In this document: piece by piece, positions 8,753 through 15,678 of the stretch
Layout of the letters: each line of letters starts with the position of its first letter
Numbering within the stretch: the stretch's first letter is position 1
Assembly (NCBI GenBank): GCA_045617405.1
Contig: JAZLIL010000137.1
Location: 1-24,913, forward strand
Length of the DNA stretch: 24,913 nucleotides
Direction: 5' to 3'
DNA from: JAZLIL01 sp045617405
GTDB lineage: Bacteria; Bacillota; Clostridia; Lachnospirales; Lachnospiraceae
Program-made: the position numbers and the translations under genes
The notes under the pieces: generated by a model
Database searches by the model: none
What the model saw: the letters and a program-made list of their open reading frames with translations, nothing else
What the model was told of the DNA's origin: nothing

Positions 8753-9685
8753 ATGAGCATGTATCATTCATCGATGCCGGATTTGATCGGTAATACTCCG
8801 ATTGTTGAACTGAAGAATTACGAAGAGGAATTCGGTCTCAAAGTAAGACTTCTGGCGAAGCTTGAGGGCTATAATCCGGGCGGAAGCGCCAAGGACAGAG
8901 TTGCTCTTGCGATGATTGAAGGGGCAGAAAAGAAGGGCCTTTTGCAAAAGGGCGCCACAGTAATCGAACCCACAAGCGGCAATACCGGAATCGGGCTTGC
9001 ATGCGTTTGCGCAGCAAAGGGCTACAAGCTGATACTCACCATGCCGGACACCATGAGCGTTGAAAGAAGAAAACTTCTTGCCGCATACGGCGCAGAGGTT
9101 GTGCTTACGGACGGTTCGCGCGGAATGTCGGCAGCCATAGAAAAGGCTGAGGAACTGGTGAAAGAGATTCCGGGAAGTTTTATGCCCGGACAGTTTACGA
9201 ATCCCGACAATCCTGCAGTACATTTCGATAGAACCGGGTATGAAATATATCAGGCTCTTGGGAAAGAAGTCGATATCTTTGTTGCGGGAATCGGAACAGG
9301 AGGAACCATTTCCGGAATCGGACGGCTTTTAAAGGAAAAAATAGAAGGCGTAAAGGTGGTCGGATTTGAGCCTGCGGGATCTCCTTTCCTGACAGAAGGA
9401 AAGACCGGAACTCACAATCTTCAGGGCATCGGAGCCGGGTTCAAACCGGAAGTTCTCGATCTTGACGTAATAGATGAAATCCTTACGATAAGCGACGAAG
9501 AGGCATACGAAGCAGGCCGCTTCCTTGCCCGTCATGAAGGGCTCCTTGTCGGAATCACTTCAGGCGCAGCGGTTGCAGCGGCAGCAAAGCTGGCAAAGAG
9601 ACCGGAGAACGAAGGAAAAATGATCGTTGCCCTTCTCCCCGATTCGGGCGAAAGATATCTCTCAACAGAAATGTTTGCCGATTAA
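8753..9685 (+). CDS. cysK: Cysteine synthase A (O-acetylserine sulfhydrylase)
   Basis: PLP-dependent enzyme making L-cysteine from O-acetylserine and sulfide in the cytoplasm. The 310-residue length is normal for CysK. Key signatures are the PLP lysine in NPGGSAKDR near residue 46, the substrate loop PTSGNTGIGLA near 73-83, the glycine-rich phosphate loop GIGTGGTISG near 182-191, and the C-terminal LLPDSGERYLST. The chosen ATG is 9 bases after GAAAGGAAG; an in-frame ATG two codons later is possible. It follows rubrerythrin by 168 bases in the same direction with no clear promoter or terminator between, so the two may be cotranscribed. A link between sulfur supply and Fe-S or peroxide defence is plausible but inferred. 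Confidence 0.96.
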   Translation: MSMYHSSMPDLIGNTPIVELKNYEEEFGLKVRLLAKLEGYNPGGSAKDRVALAMIEGAEKKGLLQKGATVIEPTSGNTGIGLACVCAAKGYKLILTMPDTMSVERRKLLAAYGAEVVLTDGSRGMSAAIEKAEELVKEIPGSFMPGQFTNPDNPAVHFDRTGYEIYQALGKEVDIFVAGIGTGGTISGIGRLLKEKIEGVKVVGFEPAGSPFLTEGKTGTHNLQGIGAGFKPEVLDLDVIDEILTISDEEAYEAGRFLARHEGLLVGITSGAAVAAAAKLAKRPENEGKMIVALLPDSGERYLSTEMFAD

Positions 9686-9739
9686 GACAGCGTCTGCAGC
9701 AACCGGAGTCAGGTCGGTGCTTCAATAATGTGTAAAAAA

Positions 9740-9775
9740 GCAAAGCTCTCCGCTTTAATTAGCGGGGAGCTTTGC
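9740..9775 (-). terminator. Intrinsic terminator of the azoreductase-like gene
   Basis: A 15-bp stem (GCAAAGCTCTCCGCT against AGCGGGGAGCTTTGC, one G-U pair) has a 6-base loop. The A6 run at 9734-9739 gives a U-tract only when read on the minus strand, so it mainly stops transcription coming from 10507. On the plus strand after cysK it has no U-tract. Confidence 0.8.
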
Positions 9776-9811
9776 CGCATTAAGTCAGGTCAAGAGACTC
9801 AAATCAGTCTT

Positions 9812-9925
9812 GCGACGCGATAGATTTCGTGTGGAAACCGCCCGGCATGTTGTGGTACAGCGACACGATAGGTTCCGTGAGGAAACCGCCCGGCATATTG
9901 TGGTACAGCGACAATTGGATAGCCG
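9812..9925 (-). repeat. 48-bp tandem repeat, about 2.3 copies, 3' of the azoreductase-like gene
   Basis: Units are at 9812-9859 and 9860-9907 with a partial third from 9908. The shared core is GGAAACCGCCCGGCAT followed by TTGTGGTACAGCGACA with few differences. On the minus strand each unit can form a small hairpin (GGTTTCC...GGAACC, or the weaker GGTTTC...GAAATC). One minus-strand frame reads a repeated SLYHNMPGGF, but it has no start or ribosome binding site, so I treat it as non-coding. Confidence 0.75.
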
Positions 9926-9946
9926 GGGGGTGTCCCGCTTGTAGTA

Positions 9947-10507
9947 CTAGCTCAGTTCCGCAGTGCTCATATTATTAATTGTTTCTGCCACAATAGCCTC
10001 GGGATTGTTCCCAAATATGTCAAGGTTCTCGGCGCAAATGATTTTGGTATCTCCGATACCAAATACGCCTTTTGCAAGCGCTTCAAAGTAGCCATATCCA
10101 AAACCGGGCATATTAGGACCGCCCGACGTGGTAACATAGTACAGCTTATCAGCTTTGCAAAGACCGACAGGAACACCGTCTTCTCCGTATTTTGATACGA
10201 TTCCCGTAACATAAATGTTTTCTACGTAGACCTTCAGTACGGAAGGGAACGATCCGTCCCAGAGCGGTGCCGAGATGACAATCGTATCGGCCGATGCAAA
10301 CTGCTTTGCAAGGTCAAACATTGAATCGTCAAAGCTTCCTTCAGAAAGAAGCTTTGTTCTTCTGTTCAGCCTTTCTTCATTCAAGGGTTCAAGCCCCATG
10401 TCCGTAAGCTTTACTTCCTCATATTCGCCAAGCTTCTCAAGAAGCGCTCTTGCTATCCTGTCCGTTCTTGATTCACTTCTTACACACGCATTTACATAAA
10501 GTATCAT
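9947..10507 (-). CDS. FMN-dependent NADH:quinone/azo reductase-like flavodoxin-fold protein
   Basis: This is a 186-residue flavodoxin-like reductase of the AzoR/NQO2 type, which transfers two electrons from NAD(P)H through FMN to quinones, azo dyes or other acceptors. Supporting sequence is the N-terminal strand and phosphate loop (MILYVNACVRSESRTDRIA), ISAPLWDGSFPSVLKVYVENI, a family hallmark near residue 80, and YVTTSGGP near 125. I chose the ATG at 10507 because GGAGGG lies five bases upstream and it aligns with the usual family start. An in-frame ATG at 10588 would add 27 residues but lies only about 14 bases from the predicted transcription start. It is divergent from the OYE-like gene, which suggests both belong to electron-transfer or xenobiotic reduction. 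The physiological substrate is unknown. Confidence 0.85.
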   Translation of the reverse strand: MILYVNACVRSESRTDRIARALLEKLGEYEEVKLTDMGLEPLNEERLNRRTKLLSEGSFDDSMFDLAKQFASADTIVISAPLWDGSFPSVLKVYVENIYVTGIVSKYGEDGVPVGLCKADKLYYVTTSGGPNMPGFGYGYFEALAKGVFGIGDTKIICAENLDIFGNNPEAIVAETINNMSTAELS

Positions 10508-10608
10508 ATTTCCCTCCGTAAAATACTCGCTGATTTTGTCGAGATTAACTGCCTTTTCAAGTTTCATATGCGTCCCCGCTCGCTTCATTTTCGCCTTCGT
10601 CCACTCGA

Positions 10609-10637
10609 ATTATAACCCGCAGCTTATAAACCGTCAA
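10609..10637 (-). promoter_or_regulatory. Promoter for the azoreductase-like gene
   Basis: Read on the minus strand, TTGACG (10637-10632) and a perfect TATAAT (10614-10609) are 17 bases apart. The predicted start near 10602 leaves a leader of about 95 bases before the ATG at 10507. Confidence 0.8.
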
Positions 10638-10670
10638 CTAAATTGGAATGGTGAAGAACGGCGGCCGTAC

Positions 10671-10699
10671 TTTTCAGAGTACAGACAAAGTGATACAAT
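10671..10699 (+). promoter_or_regulatory. Promoter for the OYE-like reductase gene (extended -10)
   Basis: TTTTCA at 10671-10676, a 17-base spacer, and TACAAT at 10694-10699 preceded by TG one base upstream (extended -10). The predicted start is near 10706, giving a leader of about 170 bases that contains a repeat array. Confidence 0.6.
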
Positions 10700-10717
10700 T
10701 CAGACAGGTATCTGAAT
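10698..10717 (+). promoter_or_regulatory. Operator-like palindrome at the promoter
   Basis: ATTCAGA and TCTGAAT flank CAGGTA, giving perfect 7-base inverted arms. The palindrome overlaps the end of the -10 box and the expected transcription start, the usual position for a repressor site. The cognate regulator is not known. Confidence 0.5.
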
Positions 10718-10722
10718 CGGAA

Positions 10723-10856
10723 GCAGCATGACGTTTCGCGCATGGCGTTTCGCAGCATGACGCTTCACGCAAGACATTTCGCAGCAAGATGCCTCACGCA
10801 AGACATTTCGCAGCAAGATGCTTCACGCATGACGCTTCGCGGCATGCGCTTATCAC
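10723..10856 (+). repeat. Array of 14-15 bp imperfect tandem repeats in the OYE-gene leader
   Basis: About nine units of the form (A)GCAWGACGYTTCRC run head to tail. They form a higher-order 29-base unit in the middle: AGCAAGATGCYTCAC followed by GCAAGACATTTCGC. The array ends 18 bases before the ATG at 10875. It occupies most of the gene-free stretch 10508-10874; the rest holds the two divergent promoters and the palindrome. Confidence 0.8.
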
Positions 10857-10874
10857 TATTGTCAGGAGGGTGTT

Positions 10875-12908
10875 ATGAGTTCGTATTCGAAAATGTTTGA
10901 GCCGCTTAGGGTGAATGATGCGTACACTATGAAAAATCGTGTCTGCTGTGCGCCGATGGCTTTCGCACTTGTTGCATGCAGTCCGGAGGCTTCTGAGAAA
11001 TCATTCCGTAAGCTTGAAGCTCCCGCACGAGGCGGCGATGCCATGGTCAGTGTAGGAGAGCTCGATGTAAATTTTGTTGATGCCGTTCGTATTCCGCTTC
11101 CGACGGTTGACTTTGCCGAAGAGGGCAGCTACGCGGAGCAAAGAGTCGGTGAGTACGCCCGCCGCATCCATAAGCACGATGCCATTGCTCTTTGTGAGCT
11201 CTGCCATCCGGGCGCTGAAAAAATGCCATTTGACGATACGCAGGAGGCAATCGGCCCGAACGATGAAGTACGTCCTAACGGTGTGCCGGTTCGCGCCATG
11301 ACTCCTTCCGACATGGAAAGAGTTGCGGGCGATTTTGTTACCGCCGCGAAGTTTGTTAAAAGGTGCGGTTTTGACGGAATCGTTATCCACGGCGGTCACG
11401 GTTTTTTGTTTACACAGTTCCTTTCAGCCACATATAACAAGCGTACCGACGAGTACGGCGGATCTCTTGAGAACAGAGCACGTTTCCCGAAGCAGATTCT
11501 GAAGGCAATCCGTGATGCCATGGGAAAGGATTTCATCATTGAATTCCGCATTACGGGCGATGACGGCTACAAGGACGAACGCCACGGTGTCACACCCGAG
11601 GAGACAGGTCGTTTCGCACACATGGTGGAAGGAATCGTTGATCTGATTCAGGTTTCAGCGGGAATCTACTACGATGCGATTCCGACGCATCAGTTCTCTT
11701 CAATGTATGTTCCTCACGGCGTAAATGCTTCCATTTCAGCAGAAGTGAAAAAGTATACATCTCTTCCCGTCGGTGTGGTCGGCGGCATCAATTCACCCGA
11801 TCAGATCGAGGAAATTCTCGGAAAAGGTCAGGCGGACTACATCGTACTCGGACGTCAGAGTCTCGCAGACCCCGAACTTGTTAACAAGACAAAGTGCGGC
11901 GAGGCGGACCGTGTTCGCAGCTGCCTGCGCTGCTTCAAGTGCTTCCCCGGTTCCCCCGAGGAGGGTTACACGGACATCCCGTTCAAGAGCGAGGACCTTG
12001 CAAAGCATGTTGGCGCGTGCACAATCAATCCTCTTGCAAATCTTCCGTTTGATCCGCTTGAGATTCCCCCGGCTGTTTCAAAGAAGCGCGTGCTTGTCAT
12101 CGGTGGCGGTGTTGCAGGACTCCAGGCTGCGATTACAGCCTGTGACCGCGGTCATGAGGTTATTATTGCGGAGAAGGGCAGCAGGCTGGGAGGTCTTCTT
12201 TTCTTTACCGATACGGATGTGGATAAGCCCGATCTGCGTAATTTCAAGGATATGATGATAAAGGAAGTTGAGCGAAGAAACATCGACGTGAGACCAAACA
12301 CCGAAGTCACTCCCGAAAATCTCGGAGATTTCGGAGCAGAAGAGATTATAATCGCAACCGGTTCGCTTCCGGCATGCCCTCCGATTCCGGGAATAGAAAA
12401 TGCAATCCAGTCAATGGAGCTTTACAAGGGTACAGCAGAGGCGGGTAAGCGCGTAATCATGCTCGGCGGAGGTCTTATCGGAGCAGAGCAGGGACTCTTC
12501 CTTGCAAAGACGGGTCACGAGGTGACTGTTGTGGAAATGCTTCCCCGTGTTGCCAACGAGGCATACGGCATGTACAGAGAGGCTCTCGTCCGTGAGATGG
12601 AGAAAGAGGGCATGACGTTATATGAAAACACAAGGTGCCTTGAAATCGGAAAGGGATGGATTCGCGTGAAGCTGTCGGATGGCAGCGAGACAAAGCTGGA
12701 AGCCGATACGGTGCTCTTTGCGCTTGGTATGAAGGCTGTTCCCACAGATGAGCTCGTGCAGGCAGCAGGAGATATCCCCGTGCATGTCATCGGCGATGCA
12801 ATCCGTGCCTCGAAGGTTGATACAGCAACGAGAACCGGCTATCTTGCAGGAATTAAAGCAGGAGCTTCGCCGGAATGGATAAAAGAGACAGACGAACTTT
12901 TTAAGTAA
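10875..12908 (+). CDS. NADH:flavin oxidoreductase, Old Yellow Enzyme / 2,4-dienoyl-CoA reductase / BaiCD-like family
   Basis: This 677-residue Fe-S flavoenzyme normally reduces activated C=C bonds, such as enoates, 2,4-dienoyl-CoA or bile-acid enones. Residues 1-345 form the FMN TIM barrel (HGGHGFLFTQFLS near 172, YGGSLENRARF near 194). Cys350, Cys353, Cys356 and Cys382 are the likely 4Fe-4S ligands. Residues 403-677 form the FAD/NAD(P) domains, with VIGGGVAG near 408 and MLGGGLIGAE near 529. Two oddities are visible. Where relatives such as E. coli FadH have the proton-donor tyrosine (GYL), this protein has Phe177. The cysteine spacing is C-x2-C-x2-C-x25-C rather than the usual C-x2-C-x3-C-x11-C. 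The start follows AGGAGGG. It is monocistronic, ends at a bidirectional terminator and faces a LysR gene. The substrate cannot be read from sequence. Confidence 0.92.
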   Translation: MSSYSKMFEPLRVNDAYTMKNRVCCAPMAFALVACSPEASEKSFRKLEAPARGGDAMVSVGELDVNFVDAVRIPLPTVDFAEEGSYAEQRVGEYARRIHKHDAIALCELCHPGAEKMPFDDTQEAIGPNDEVRPNGVPVRAMTPSDMERVAGDFVTAAKFVKRCGFDGIVIHGGHGFLFTQFLSATYNKRTDEYGGSLENRARFPKQILKAIRDAMGKDFIIEFRITGDDGYKDERHGVTPEETGRFAHMVEGIVDLIQVSAGIYYDAIPTHQFSSMYVPHGVNASISAEVKKYTSLPVGVVGGINSPDQIEEILGKGQADYIVLGRQSLADPELVNKTKCGEADRVRSCLRCFKCFPGSPEEGYTDIPFKSEDLAKHVGACTINPLANLPFDPLEIPPAVSKKRVLVIGGGVAGLQAAITACDRGHEVIIAEKGSRLGGLLFFTDTDVDKPDLRNFKDMMIKEVERRNIDVRPNTEVTPENLGDFGAEEIIIATGSLPACPPIPGIENAIQSMELYKGTAEAGKRVIMLGGGLIGAEQGLFLAKTGHEVTVVEMLPRVANEAYGMYREALVREMEKEGMTLYENTRCLEIGKGWIRVKLSDGSETKLEADTVLFALGMKAVPTDELVQAAGDIPVHVIGDAIRASKVDTATRTGYLAGIKAGASPEWIKETDELFK

Positions 12909-12912
12909 AGAA

Positions 12913-12950
12913 AATGCGGTCGGGCAATAATACCGGCCGCATTGTTTTCT
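12913..12950. terminator. Bidirectional intrinsic terminator between convergent genes
   Basis: An 11-bp stem (AATGCGGTCGG with CCGGCCGCATT, one G-U pair) and 9-base loop are followed by GTTTTCT. Read on the minus strand it is followed by TTTCTTT, so it can serve both the OYE-like gene and the LysR gene. Confidence 0.85.
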
Positions 12951-12999
12951 AAACCTTTGGCATCAACCCTCGGCTGCATGGTTTTCTAATCCTTCAGCA
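12939..12999. repeat. 24-bp near-duplicate at the LysR 3' end
   Basis: GCATTGTTTTCTAAACC at 12939 recurs as GCATGGTTTTCTAATCC at 12976, offset 37 bases. The downstream copy contains the LysR stop codon region and the other is a degenerate echo overlapping the terminator. Confidence 0.55.
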
Positions 13000-13870
13000 G
13001 ATCTTTCGCAGTTGCTCTCAGCTCCTTAATGAAGGCTTTTTGCGGAGCGGTCATTCTGTCGGAATAGTAAAGCAGCTGGATGGGAAGCTTGTCTTTTACG
13101 GGGTAGAAGCCGAAAGCCGGACTTGAGATAAAGTTGTCCCATTCTGTAAACAGCATGACAGCACTGCCTTTTGAGAGCTCGAAGAGGCATTTTGTGACTG
13201 CTCCGCCGTTTCTGATGTTTGTTTCACATTTCTGCTTCCTGCAGACAGACTGAATGAGGGAACCGAAACGCTTGCGGATGTCGTCGTCAAAAAGGAGGAA
13301 GCCCTTGTCGGCAAGCTCCTCGAAGCTTACGTTCTCCGAAAATGCACTTTTTGAATACAGCACGCCCATTCCCGTTTCGGCAAGGTGCGTGGCGGTCAGA
13401 CCGGTAATGCTCGGCGAATAAAAATCATGTGAGATTACAAAGTCGAGCTTGCCGTTTTTTAGACGAACAAGCAGGTCAGACAGGCGGTACGGTTCGACAG
13501 ACAGTGTCCCGTCCGGAAAAACATTTGAAAAGCTTGTCTGTATCCAGTTGATGAAGTGCGACGGGTCCCAGGTTTCGGGGCATCCGAGCCGGACAACCTT
13601 TGAAGACTGGACGGCAAGCTGTCGAAGCTGATCGAGGAAAGCGGCGTAGTCGGCTCTGTACTTGAAAAGAAAATCCTGTAGAAGTTCACCGGCGGGGGTG
13701 AGGGTCAGGACATTGTTCTCCCTTTTGAAGAGCGAATATCCGAGCTCTTTTTCAAGGTTTGAGATGCTCTTGCTGATTGCAGGCTGAGAGACATAGAGAG
13801 TCGAGGCAGCCTTCGAAAAACTCAGGGTATCACATACCGCTTCAAAACATTCAATCTGGGTAATCGTCAT
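12986..13870 (-). CDS. LysR-family transcriptional regulator
   Basis: This is a 294-residue DNA-binding regulator. Residues 1-60 are the winged helix-turn-helix (TITQIECFEAVCDTLSFSKAA, then SQPAISKSISNLEKELG, FKRENN and LTPAG). The remainder is the periplasmic-binding-protein-like effector domain. I chose the ATG at 13870 because it follows GGAG by eight bases and matches the usual LysR N-terminus; an upstream in-frame start would add 13 atypical residues. It is divergent from the MFS gene and convergent with the OYE-like gene, the classical arrangement for a LysR activator of one or both. The likely inducer is the transported or reduced compound, which is inference. Its leader carries a duplicated copy of its own start region. 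Confidence 0.93.
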   Translation of the reverse strand: MTITQIECFEAVCDTLSFSKAASTLYVSQPAISKSISNLEKELGYSLFKRENNVLTLTPAGELLQDFLFKYRADYAAFLDQLRQLAVQSSKVVRLGCPETWDPSHFINWIQTSFSNVFPDGTLSVEPYRLSDLLVRLKNGKLDFVISHDFYSPSITGLTATHLAETGMGVLYSKSAFSENVSFEELADKGFLLFDDDIRKRFGSLIQSVCRKQKCETNIRNGGAVTKCLFELSKGSAVMLFTEWDNFISSPAFGFYPVKDKLPIQLLYYSDRMTAPQKAFIKELRATAKDLLKD

Positions 13871-13968
13871 ATCAAACACTCCGTAATCATATTGCCAAAC
13901 AATAATCAATGGTTACAAAACATCAATCCGGGTAAACGCCACATCAAACACTCCGTAATCATGATGGC
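13843..13968. repeat. Duplicated copy of the LysR translation start region
   Basis: A segment of about 53 bases covering the first LysR codons, ribosome binding site and leader (13843-13896) recurs at 13916-13968 with scattered differences. Twenty bases, ATCAAACACTCCGTAATCAT, are identical at 13871 and 13943. On the minus strand the second copy retains GGAGTG and an ATG, opening a 12-codon upstream frame that ends in TGA. Confidence 0.75.
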
Positions 13969-13972
13969 GGAC

Positions 13973-14006
13973 TATAATTAATTGGTTATAATCACATTAC
14001 TATAAT
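13973..14006. promoter_or_regulatory. LysR/MFS divergent control region with three evenly spaced TATAAT boxes
   Basis: TATAAT occurs at 13973, 13987 and 14001, exactly 14 bases apart. TTATA at 13986-13990 and TATAA at 14001-14005 form an inverted repeat resembling a LysR T-N11-A type site. No good -35 partner is visible in either direction, consistent with an activator-dependent promoter. TTGAAT (14012) with TATAAA (14033) is a weak alternative for the MFS gene. Confidence 0.45.
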
Positions 14007-14119
14007 TAAGGTTGAATTGCAAGGCATTAGTTTATAAACTTAAGGTTAAGGGAGGTATTGGGTTACTACTTATTCCTGTGGTTAAAAAATTATTAATGCT
14101 TTAAAAAGGAGGGCTTTTT

Positions 14120-15460
14120 ATGAAGCAGGCAAAGGGGTTTGGAGCACGCGGCTGGATGCTGGTTATCTATCAGTTTATCGGCTTCCTGGTATTTGTAACA
14201 TTTACAAACTGGCCGATGAATGTCCTCACAGACATTTACAGTCCGCAGAATCCGCAGTTTATTTCAACACTTTACACAATCGGACAGATTGCCGGAATCG
14301 GTACACAGCTGATTCTTTCACCGATGATCGGTAAGGTTAAGAGTATCAAGCGTCTGAGCATCATCCTCGGATGCATTTCCATGGTATTTTGTCTCGGAGT
14401 TATGACACTTCCTCCGGGAACACTCTGGTTTGTTGCTTACTTCCTCGTAAGCTTCATCGTTACTATCTGGTGTACCTTCACCATCGGAATCCTGATCGGT
14501 CAGTGGTTCCCCCGCAGAAAAGGTACTGTTATGGGACTTGTTACATTTGCGTTCCCGATTGGTAATGCACTTGTATCACCCTTCGCTACAAAGGTTTTTG
14601 CAGGCCTTGCAACAAAGGGCAGACCTGATGTACTCGGTGCTTTCCTTCCGTACTTCATCGCAGGTATTGTCTGCCTGATTATCGGTGCATTCTTCGTAAC
14701 CGATTATCCCGAGCAGTGCGGTGCATTCCGTGACAATGACCGTTCCTTCACTCCTGAGCAGGCTCAGGCTATGATGGCGGCTGAAATCGAAAACAGAAAG
14801 ACAACAGTCTGGACTCTCGGAAACACGTTAAAGACAGCTTCTTTCTGGGAGATGACCATTCCTATGGGCTTACTTCTTATGACATCCATCGGTATGATGA
14901 CGCAGACGGCTACCATAATCGGTGTCGGAGTCGGCTACGACCAGTCAAGCGCCGAGTTCGGAATCATAATGCTCGCCATCTGCGTGGCAGCCTGCCTTGG
15001 AAGCTACATTCTCGGTCTGATTGACACAAAGCTCGGAACAAGAAAGGCAATGCTTATTTCAACAGTCATCATGATTCTTTCCGGTATTTTCGGTATTGTC
15101 GGCGGAGTTGCAACAATTCCCGCACTTATGCTTCTTGCAATTTTCATGGGTGCCGCATCGAACTTTACAGTATCGGGTGCAGTTCAGTACTGGCGTATTG
15201 AGGACTTCCCGAGCGTATTCGCAAAGGTTAATCCCGTAGCAAGTCTTCTTTCGGCATTCGGACCTACAATCGTAGCTGTTCTTCTTTTCTCAAAGGGCAT
15301 GCCGGATGTAAAGAGTCCGTTTATCTTTGTACTTGTAGCAGGTGTAATAAGCGTTGTACTTACACTTCTGTTTAAACCCGCAAAGGTTAAGGAAGTTGAT
15401 GACAAGTACCGCAGCGCAGCAGGAAAGCCGCTTGACGACGTTCTTGCAGGACGTAAGTAA
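14120..15460 (+). CDS. MFS transporter, oxalate/formate-antiporter-like (OFA) family
   Basis: A 446-residue membrane carrier with about 12 hydrophobic helices. WFPRRKGTVMGLVTFAFPIG near residue 133 is typical of OFA-type anion transporters, and GLIDTKLGTRKAM near 298 is the MFS loop between the two halves. Such proteins move organic anions, often carboxylates, by antiport or proton symport; the bile-acid carrier BaiG is a distant MFS relative, so the substrate class is uncertain. The ATG follows a strong AGGAGGG. It is divergent from LysR, likely its target, and is closed by a very strong terminator. I infer that it imports the substrate of the neighbouring catabolic genes. Confidence 0.9.
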   Translation: MKQAKGFGARGWMLVIYQFIGFLVFVTFTNWPMNVLTDIYSPQNPQFISTLYTIGQIAGIGTQLILSPMIGKVKSIKRLSIILGCISMVFCLGVMTLPPGTLWFVAYFLVSFIVTIWCTFTIGILIGQWFPRRKGTVMGLVTFAFPIGNALVSPFATKVFAGLATKGRPDVLGAFLPYFIAGIVCLIIGAFFVTDYPEQCGAFRDNDRSFTPEQAQAMMAAEIENRKTTVWTLGNTLKTASFWEMTIPMGLLLMTSIGMMTQTATIIGVGVGYDQSSAEFGIIMLAICVAACLGSYILGLIDTKLGTRKAMLISTVIMILSGIFGIVGGVATIPALMLLAIFMGAASNFTVSGAVQYWRIEDFPSVFAKVNPVASLLSAFGPTIVAVLLFSKGMPDVKSPFIFVLVAGVISVVLTLLFKPAKVKEVDDKYRSAAGKPLDDVLAGRK

Positions 15461-15475
15461 TCACAATAACCTCGT

Positions 15476-15516
15476 AAAAGAAAAGAGGCTGCCGAAGCGG
15501 CAGCCTCTTTTCTTTT
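15476..15516. terminator. Very strong bidirectional terminator after the MFS gene
   Basis: A perfect 18-bp stem (AAAAGAAAAGAGGCTGCC and its complement) with a 5-base GAAGC loop. The A/T-rich outer arms supply a U-tract in either direction. Confidence 0.92.
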
Positions 15517-15523
15517 GCGATTG

Positions 15524-15620
15524 GAATGTCAATGACATTCGAAATCCGCTTTGCTGCTGCTCATATAAAAGCGGCACTTCGTGCCTTACGAGGCACGGGG
15601 CATGAAATCCTGCGACTCAT
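15524..15620. repeat. Run of additional hairpins between two terminators
   Basis: GAATGTC-AAT-GACATTC at 15524-15540 is a perfect 7-bp hairpin, weakly extended by flanking GATT/AATC. GGCAC/GTGCC followed by GTGCC/GGCAC near 15572-15597 are alternative stems sharing an arm. GCATGA/TCATGC lies near 15600-15622. There is no ORF with a ribosome binding site. This could be a mobile palindromic intergenic repeat or a structured RNA. Confidence 0.55.
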
Positions 15621-15659
15621 GCAAGAAAACCCACGGCCTAAGGCAGTGGGTTTTCTTGC
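15621..15659. terminator. Bidirectional terminator for the UroD-family gene
   Basis: GCAAGAAAACCCAC pairs perfectly over 14 bp with GTGGGTTTTCTTGC around an 11-base loop that itself holds GCC-TAA-GGC. It lies 20 bases beyond the minus-strand stop at 15679. Confidence 0.8.
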
Positions 15660-15678
15660 GCTTTCATAAGAAGTAAGG

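Noticed and set aside
7937..8767. Minus-strand open frame of 276 codons across rubrerythrin
   Set aside because: Rubrerythrin on the other strand has a perfect promoter, ribosome binding site and all metal ligands; the antisense frame has none of these.
9812..9946. Repeated precursor peptide (SLYHNMPGGF) gene
   Set aside because: The frame has stops shortly upstream, no start codon with a ribosome binding site, and no modification or export genes nearby.
9812..10856. CRISPR array
   Set aside because: The 48-bp units are contiguous without spacers and the 14-15 bp units are too short and diverged; no cas genes are present.
10875..15460. Bile-acid (bai) operon
   Set aside because: Only a BaiCD-like reductase family member and a generic MFS carrier are present; baiB, baiE, baiF and baiA-type genes are absent, the genes are separate transcripts, and the reductase lacks the usual tyrosine.
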